From assembly GCA_021812785.1 (NCBI GenBank), contig JAKAMR010000054.1:1-19371 (forward strand): a stretch of DNA of 19,371 nt, in the 5' to 3' direction. The notes below the pieces were generated by a model. The model saw nothing but the letters and a program-made list of their open reading frames with translations, was not told the origin of the DNA and ran no database searches. The stretch is from Nitrospirota bacterium (lineage in GTDB: Bacteria > Nitrospirota > Thermodesulfovibrionia > Thermodesulfovibrionales > JdFR-88). Below are positions 15,050 to 19,371 of the stretch, one piece after another (the stretch's first letter is position 1; every line of letters begins with the position of its first letter). The translations under genes were made by a program, and so were the position numbers.

Positions 15050-16777
15050 ATGAAAAGAAATTTCAGCAAAGGTACCCAGGGATCATCTGACGCAAAAAAA
15101 ATAAAGAGCGGCACGACGTGGCCTGTGCTTCTTTTGTCTGCGACCGTTTTGGCCTGCCTCCTTCCGTTTGTGAACAAGGCGTTCAATGTGGACGACCCCC
15201 TTTTCATCTGGACTGCCCGCCATATCCAGTCAAACCCGCTGGATTTTTACGGCTTCAAAATCAACTGGTATGGGTTCCAGGAAACGGCCTCAAAATTCAT
15301 TGAAAACCCTCCGCTTGCCGCTTACTATATCGCTTTTGTGGCAAAATTGGCCGGATGGTCGGAGGCGGCTTTGCACATGGCGTTTTTCGCCTTTGCGGTC
15401 GCCGCGGCCATAGGGACTTATTATCTGGCCAAGGAACTCTGCCAAAGGCCTTTGACCGCGGCCCTGACCGGTGTTTTGACTCCCGTTTTTATAATATCGG
15501 CAACGACCGTGATGTGCGACATGATGATGACCGCCTTTTGGGTCTGGGCAGTGTTTCTATGGATAATGGGGTTGAGGAAAAGATCTGTCCTCAATATCAT
15601 TCTCGCCTCCTTGTGCGTTGCCGCAAGCAGCCTGAGTAAATATGTAGGGATGAGCCTCATCCCTCTCCTGCTGCTCTACTCATTGGCTAAAAGGCAGGGC
15701 AGATGGGCGTGGTTCCTGCTCATACCATCTGCTATGCTTGCCGGATACGACTTGATTACCCGTTTCCTGTATGGAAGGGGCCTCCTTCTGAACGCCGCTT
15801 CCTATGCCATTTCCTATCCCGGCAAGGGTTTTTTGAATTTCATAACGGGACTGGTCTTTGTGGGCGGGGGCCTGATCTCCGCGTTCTTTTACTCCTTTTT
15901 CATCTGGCGCAAAAGGACGCTCATCGCTGGCGCCTTGGCAGTGGCGGCCCTTTTGGCCCTTTTCCCGGTGCGGGATTTTCTTGGGCTGTTTCCGGCGGCG
16001 CTGGCCAGATACCGTGATGATTCGGCTTTCCACTGGCTTTTTATCGGGCAATTCTATCTGTTTGCGCTGGGTGGGGCAGGAGCCTTGGCGGCTGCTTGTT
16101 CGGACCTCTGGAATTCCAGAGACGCGGAGGCTCTTCTTCTTTTCCTCTGGATAATCGGCATTTTCGTTTTCCTTTGTCTCCTGAACTGGACGATAAATGC
16201 CCGCACTGTCCTGCTGATCTTTCCCGCCTTGGGCATGCTTCTCATGAGAGCTGCAGGCCGGGCCGGGCTCCACGGCAGACCGGCGGGGCGTTTTCTTGTC
16301 ATTATCCCCCTGATCCCCTCGCTCATCATAGCGCTTGCCGCTGCCCGGGCGGACTACGACTGGGCAGGCTCCCAGCGTGCGGCAGCGTTTTCCATAAGCA
16401 GCAATTACCAGGGACGAGGCAAAAACCTGTGGTTCCTGGGGCATTGGGGGTTCCAGTATTACATGGAAGAGCTAGGGGGAAAGCCGGCAGACCGCACGCG
16501 CACGGTAGTCCAGCCCGGGGACACTTTCGTCATACCGGAAAACAATTGCTACGTTTTGCCCCCTTTCCTTTTTGCCGGATATGCAATAACACGGGAAATG
16601 CGGGTAGGTCCTGGCGGCTGGGCCGCAACGATGAACCCCCTTGCCGGGGCCGGGTTCTACGGCGACAAGGTGTCCGGGCCGCTTCCGTACATGATTGCAC
16701 CGGTCCCTGCGGAGAGATATTTCATCCTAACGGCGGTCCGCCGCTTTGCTCTTAGGCCTTCGCCGGAAGAAAATTGA
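15050..16777 (+). CDS. GT-C fold (ArnT/PMT-like) membrane glycosyltransferase
   Basis: This is a 575-residue integral membrane protein with about 10-12 hydrophobic helices. The first large loop after helix 1 has the acidic pair Asp48-Asp49 (FNVDDPLFIW), then FYGFKINWYG (66-75) and ENPPLAAYYI (85-94). An acidic pair early in loop 1 followed by an NPPL-Y element is typical of GT39/GT83-type enzymes, which use a polyprenyl-phosphate sugar donor at the periplasmic face. The C-terminal third, from about residue 440, is a soluble domain. The acceptor cannot be read from the sequence; lipid A, other lipids, or proteins are possible. ATG 15050 is chosen over ATG 14996 because AAAAGG lies 6 bases upstream (a GGAGG is 14 bases away). 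It is divergent from nuo and probably unrelated to it. Confidence 0.82.
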   Translation: MKRNFSKGTQGSSDAKKIKSGTTWPVLLLSATVLACLLPFVNKAFNVDDPLFIWTARHIQSNPLDFYGFKINWYGFQETASKFIENPPLAAYYIAFVAKLAGWSEAALHMAFFAFAVAAAIGTYYLAKELCQRPLTAALTGVLTPVFIISATTVMCDMMMTAFWVWAVFLWIMGLRKRSVLNIILASLCVAASSLSKYVGMSLIPLLLLYSLAKRQGRWAWFLLIPSAMLAGYDLITRFLYGRGLLLNAASYAISYPGKGFLNFITGLVFVGGGLISAFFYSFFIWRKRTLIAGALAVAALLALFPVRDFLGLFPAALARYRDDSAFHWLFIGQFYLFALGGAGALAAACSDLWNSRDAEALLLFLWIIGIFVFLCLLNWTINARTVLLIFPALGMLLMRAAGRAGLHGRPAGRFLVIIPLIPSLIIALAAARADYDWAGSQRAAAFSISSNYQGRGKNLWFLGHWGFQYYMEELGGKPADRTRTVVQPGDTFVIPENNCYVLPPFLFAGYAITREMRVGPGGWAATMNPLAGAGFYGDKVSGPLPYMIAPVPAERYFILTAVRRFALRPSPEEN

Positions 16778-16789
16778 CATCCCAGGCCC

Positions 16790-17221
16790 TCAGGAAAGGA
16801 CCTCAACCACCTCTATCTCAAAAACAAGGTCCTTGCCCGCAAGGGGATGATTGGCATCAAGCAAAATGGAATCTTCCTCAACCCGGGATACCATCACTCC
16901 GATGATCCCTCCATCGGGTTGCCTCATTTGAAACATCTCGCCTACCTCTAGTTTGATGGAGGCCGGAAAATGCTCCCTTTTCACCTTGAAGACAAGCTCC
17001 TGCTTGAAGGGGCCGTACCCTTTTTCAGGTTCAATGGAAACGGTCTTTGCCTCTCCGGCGCACATCCCGGATACCGCCTCCTCAAAACCCCGGATGAGGT
17101 TGCCATTACCCAGCGTGAACCGGAGCGGCTCCCTTCCCTTTGAGGAATCAAAGACGGTCCCGTCACTGAATCTTCCTGTGTAATGCACTACCACGGTATC
17201 GCCTTTTCCGGCTTGTTTCAT
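16790..17221 (-). CDS. FKBP-type peptidyl-prolyl cis-trans isomerase, SlyD-like
   Basis: This 143-residue prolyl isomerase/chaperone belongs to the SlyD branch of FKBPs. FKBP elements are DTVVVHYTGRFSDGTVFDSS (8-27), LIRGFEEAVSGMCAGE (42-57) and the closing LDANHPLAGKDLVFEIEVVE (121-140). The inserted IF chaperone domain lies at about 70-120. Unlike E. coli SlyD, there is no His/Cys-rich metal-binding tail; the protein stops right after the FKBP fold. The start at 17221 is set by AAGGAG with an 8-base spacing. A longer form from a TTG at 17350 would add 43 residues beginning with a hydrophobic stretch, but it lacks a ribosome-binding site. The gene ends 12 bp from the convergent glycosyltransferase. 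Confidence 0.92.
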   Translation of the reverse strand: MKQAGKGDTVVVHYTGRFSDGTVFDSSKGREPLRFTLGNGNLIRGFEEAVSGMCAGEAKTVSIEPEKGYGPFKQELVFKVKREHFPASIKLEVGEMFQMRQPDGGIIGVMVSRVEEDSILLDANHPLAGKDLVFEIEVVEVLS

Positions 17222-17229
17222 CGGACAAA

Positions 17230-17235
17230 CTCCTT
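17230..17235 (-). promoter_or_regulatory. Shine-Dalgarno of the FKBP gene
   Basis: AAGGAG on the minus strand, 8 bases before the ATG at 17221, is the best ribosome-binding site in this part of the window. It fixes the short cytoplasmic form as the main product. Confidence 0.7.
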
Positions 17236-17355
17236 TTTTGATATCTTTTTCATTTTTGTTGGCGTCCGCATCTCCCTTATAGTCAACCAGAACGGCAAGG
17301 GATATTTCAAGGAACAAAAGGAAAACGAAAAAGCTGGACTTTAAAATCAAAATAA

Positions 17356-17385
17356 GTTATCTCTTTTATAGAAATAATAAAACAA
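17356..17385 (-). promoter_or_regulatory. Candidate promoter of the FKBP gene
   Basis: On the minus strand TTGTTT (17380-17385) and GATAAC (17356-17361) are separated by 18 bases within the AT-rich gap between the FKBP and stress-protein genes. Both hexamers match the sigma-70 consensus only partly. If real, transcription would start near 17349, close to or after the alternative TTG at 17350, which again favours the ATG at 17221. Confidence 0.25.
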
Positions 17386-17400
17386 GGGGAAAGACCGGGG

Positions 17401-17853
17401 ATGGAAGATATCAAGCGGATACTCCTGGTAAGCAGGATGGAGAAGGATTCTCCAAAGGTATTCCACTACGCCGCATCTATGGCCCACAAACTGGGCGCCG
17501 AACTCTATGTGATGCATTCGGTGCATAATCCGTTTGGCCTTGAAGGGTGGAACCTGCCCGTCCCCAACCTTGCGGAGGAGTACAAAAGGCTCCTTGAAGA
17601 CACCCGCAAGCAGCTTGTCTCGATGATAGCAGGGGTAAAGCACAAGGGGTTGAAGATCACCGAAATAATTGCCACGGGCGAGCCCACGCGGGAGATACTG
17701 AAGACAATCAAAGAGCAGAATATAGACGTCCTGCTGCTTGCCGCACATTCCGAGGGAAAACTCGAACATATGCTTTTCGGACGGAGCCAGGACGAACTCA
17801 TCCGGAGGCTCCCATGCTCCATCCTTCTTATAAAAAGCGAAACTGCCGCCTAG
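17401..17853 (+). CDS. Universal stress protein (UspA family)
   Basis: This 150-residue single-domain Usp protein has an alternating alpha/beta pattern. It starts with the hydrophobic strand IKRILLVSR and ends with CSILLIKSE, with the usual amphipathic helices between. The family ATP loop (Gly-x2-Gly-x9-Gly-Ser/Thr) is degenerate here: AAHSEGKLEHMLFGRSQ (114-130) keeps the last Gly at 127 but has Ala114 and Ser117 at the first two Gly positions. The usual Asp after strand 1 is Ser11. It may therefore not bind ATP in the classical way (inference). The ATG at 17401 follows a GGGG run with AAGGGG about 11 bases upstream. The gene is monocistronic, with its own terminator. Confidence 0.88.
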   Translation: MEDIKRILLVSRMEKDSPKVFHYAASMAHKLGAELYVMHSVHNPFGLEGWNLPVPNLAEEYKRLLEDTRKQLVSMIAGVKHKGLKITEIIATGEPTREILKTIKEQNIDVLLLAAHSEGKLEHMLFGRSQDELIRRLPCSILLIKSETAA

Positions 17854-17875
17854 AGACCATCCGAACGGATTAATT

Positions 17876-17920
17876 GCCGGGAACCCTGCCCTTGGCCCCC
17901 GGCTTATTTTTATTTTATTT
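17876..17920 (+). terminator. Intrinsic terminator of the universal stress protein gene
   Basis: GCCGGG and CCCGGC form a GC-rich stem around a loop of about 16 bases, followed at once by TTATTTTTATTTTATTT on the plus strand. It lies 22 bases after the stop codon. The minus strand has no T-run after the stem, so it does not act as a good terminator for the convergent ChaN-PDZ gene. Confidence 0.75.
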
Positions 17921-17952
17921 GCATGCGGCCAGGTAAAAACTACCGCAGCGCA

Positions 17953-19371
17953 TCAAAGGGTCACTTTTACCGTTATCGTCTTGCTTCCGAACAAAAACCT
18001 TTTCCTGACCACCTTTACGGTGACGGTCTGCCCTGGCAGCTTGTCAAACAGGGCGATCTTCGCGTCCGCCACAGACCCGACTTCCCAGCCATCTATGGCG
18101 ATGATCCTGTCGCCCTTGCGCAACCCTGCCTCCTTGGCCGGGCTGCCCGGTACGAAACCCACTATCTCCGCCCCCTTCTTTTTTCCAATAAGGACGCCCA
18201 GCTTACCCGAAGCAGGAGGGGCCTGGGGCTGCGGAAACAGGACGTAATCGGCGATGTCCGGGTCAAAGGAGTAAGTTCCGTTTATCAGCGTGACGTATTT
18301 CTTCCCCGTCCGTCTGGCAAACCTGTCCGGAATGCCGTAGCCGTTCATGATATGCCCCGCGCCGGCCATCACTACCATCTGGCTGCCGGGATTTTTCTCC
18401 GTGAATTCCGCTACCGACCTGGCCATGGACTCGTCCCACAGGATCTGCGCCTGATAAAAATTGTCAAAACCGATGCCCTGCGGATGCACCATGTAGATCT
18501 CCCTGAGCATCTTCCTGTATTTGGCGTTGGACATGTCCATGGTCGCGGGTATCTCCTTCAGCTCCTTCGGGGAAAGCGCGTCCAGTCCGCCCTTGGCCAC
18601 TTTGTCCGTGATCTCTTTCTGTATATTGAGGGCGATAACCGGAATATCCTTTGCCCTGGCGTACTCCAGTATCTGCCTGTAGTAGTTATAATCGAAGCCC
18701 CATCTCGTGAAGTACTGCGTTTTTTTCAAAAATTCCCTTTCATCTATCTTTTTTGAGATGAAGTCGTCAATATATTTCTGATACGGGATCTGGAACATTT
18801 CCATGCCTATTGCGAATTTTTTGCCCATCCTGTGGAGGGCCATTATGACGTCCAGCTCGACCTCGTGGTCCTCATAGTTGGCATGCCGCTCTCCGATGAA
18901 GATGACAGGCGAGGAGCTGACCTCATCCACGATATTGCCAAGATGAATCGTCCCGGATGTCTGAATCGCGGGCACGGGATTTGACAACTTGAATATCATC
19001 CCGTTCTTGCTTGCGCCGGTCTTCTTCTCGATATTCTTTCCGCCTTCGAACCCAAGGGTTTGGTACTGGCCGTAATGGGGGATCTTGTAGGCGGCCTGAT
19101 CCACCTCCGATTTAGAGGACGCCTGGACCATGGCGACAACGTTTTCAGGGTTAAGAGGGTTTTCTTTCACGGTAAAGACCAGACCCCTGGACGGGCTTTT
19201 CAGCCCGCCAAAAAGCCTCTTTAATACAGGGCTGTCGAAACCAAGCACCAGAAAAGACGACCCCTCCATGTCGCTTTCTTTCAAGTCCTTTTCCTCCTTG
19301 ACGGTAAAACCTTCCCTGGCAAAGACATCGATGAGCGAGGAGTATTTATCCTTGTCCGCCGCACGGTAGAC
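17953..19371 (-). CDS. ChaN/TIKI-superfamily domain protein with C-terminal PDZ domain (5' end outside window)
   Basis: The frame is open to the right edge, so 472 C-terminal residues are visible and the true start lies beyond 19371. Numbering from the edge, residues 1-140 form an unassigned region. Residues 150-385 are a ChaN-type (DUF399, PF04187) domain, with VIFIGERHANYEDHEVEL (156-173), GMEMFQIPYQ (189-198) and MAGAGHIMNGYGIP (335-348). These Glu and His residues are conserved in the TIKI/TraB/ChaN/EreA superfamily. Residues 390-472 are a PDZ domain with GSPAKEAGLRKGDRIIAIDG (409-428). ChaN is an outer-membrane haem-binding lipoprotein in Campylobacter; PDZ fusion suggests a periplasmic role. 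A TTG at 19284 is not a credible start because coding sequence continues upstream without interruption. Confidence 0.85.
   Translation of the reverse strand, partial: VYRAADKDKYSSLIDVFAREGFTVKEEKDLKESDMEGSSFLVLGFDSPVLKRLFGGLKSPSRGLVFTVKENPLNPENVVAMVQASSKSEVDQAAYKIPHYGQYQTLGFEGGKNIEKKTGASKNGMIFKLSNPVPAIQTSGTIHLGNIVDEVSSSPVIFIGERHANYEDHEVELDVIMALHRMGKKFAIGMEMFQIPYQKYIDDFISKKIDEREFLKKTQYFTRWGFDYNYYRQILEYARAKDIPVIALNIQKEITDKVAKGGLDALSPKELKEIPATMDMSNAKYRKMLREIYMVHPQGIGFDNFYQAQILWDESMARSVAEFTEKNPGSQMVVMAGAGHIMNGYGIPDRFARRTGKKYVTLINGTYSFDPDIADYVLFPQPQAPPASGKLGVLIGKKKGAEIVGFVPGSPAKEAGLRKGDRIIAIDGWEVGSVADAKIALFDKLPGQTVTVKVVRKRFLFGSKTITVKVTL

Noticed and set aside
14872..15207. N-terminal extension of nuoA of over 100 codons
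   Set aside because: The open frame runs through the divergent intergenic region and into the glycosyltransferase gene with no NuoA similarity; NuoA proteins begin close to the ATG at 14871.
17922..17952. GGTAGTTTTTACC-type hairpin after the ChaN-PDZ gene as a terminator
   Set aside because: The stem is only about 4 bp and no T-run follows on the minus strand, so I could not call a terminator there.
17923..18756. Plus-strand open frame of 277 codons opposite the ChaN-PDZ gene
   Set aside because: It is antisense to a clearly recognised ChaN-PDZ coding frame and overlaps the stress-protein terminator. There is no independent evidence for coding.
1..19371. CRISPR array, tRNA, rRNA, insertion sequence or attachment site
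   Set aside because: Reading both strands showed no regular direct repeats, no transposase or integrase domains and no RNA-gene signatures. The genes are core functions with near-continuous coding.

Overview
The window is dominated by one long minus-strand operon for respiratory complex I (NADH:quinone oxidoreductase). Reading right to left in transcription order it is nuoA, nuoB, a fused nuoCD, nuoE, nuoF, nuoG, nuoH, nuoI, nuoJ, nuoK, nuoL, nuoM and nuoN, about 14.8 kb from 14871 down to 98. The set is complete. It includes the NADH-input module (NuoE, NuoF, NuoG), the quinone module (NuoB, NuoCD, NuoH, NuoI) and all membrane proton-channel subunits (NuoA, J, K, L, M, N). All nine iron-sulfur clusters expected in the E. 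coli-type enzyme have visible ligand sets, including the extra N7 cluster in NuoG. The C/D fusion, the N7 cluster and the sequence flavour of NuoA, NuoB and NuoK all point to the E. coli-like lineage of complex I. Most junctions are 1-14 bp overlaps (often ATGA), so the operon is tightly translationally coupled; the larger gaps are nuoB/nuoCD (67 bp), nuoG/nuoF (10 or 61 bp, depending on the nuoG start), nuoE/nuoCD (26 bp) and nuoB/nuoA (13 bp).

Left edge: the last codons of a plus-strand gene encoding a hydrophobic C-terminal tail end at 62, convergent with nuoN. A small hairpin lies between them. Right of nuoA is a 178-bp divergent intergenic region that should carry the nuo promoter. It is followed by a plus-strand gene for a multi-membrane-spanning GT-C/ArnT-like glycosyltransferase (15050-16777), a minus-strand SlyD-like FKBP prolyl isomerase (16790-17221), a plus-strand universal stress protein (17401-17853) with a clear intrinsic terminator, and a minus-strand gene cut by the right edge. 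The cut gene encodes a ChaN/TIKI-superfamily domain followed by a C-terminal PDZ domain.

The organism is a moderately GC-rich, probably Gram-negative bacterium that respires with NADH. An environmental lineage such as Desulfobacterota ('Deltaproteobacteria') or Nitrospirota would fit the fused nuoCD and the ChaN-PDZ protein, but the sequence alone does not settle the phylum. No tRNA, rRNA, mobile element, CRISPR array or long repeat is apparent, and no gene-free stretch exceeds about 180 bp. The window looks like ordinary core-genome sequence. I see no convincing undescribed system; the most unusual item is the truncated ChaN-PDZ protein with an unassigned N-terminal region.
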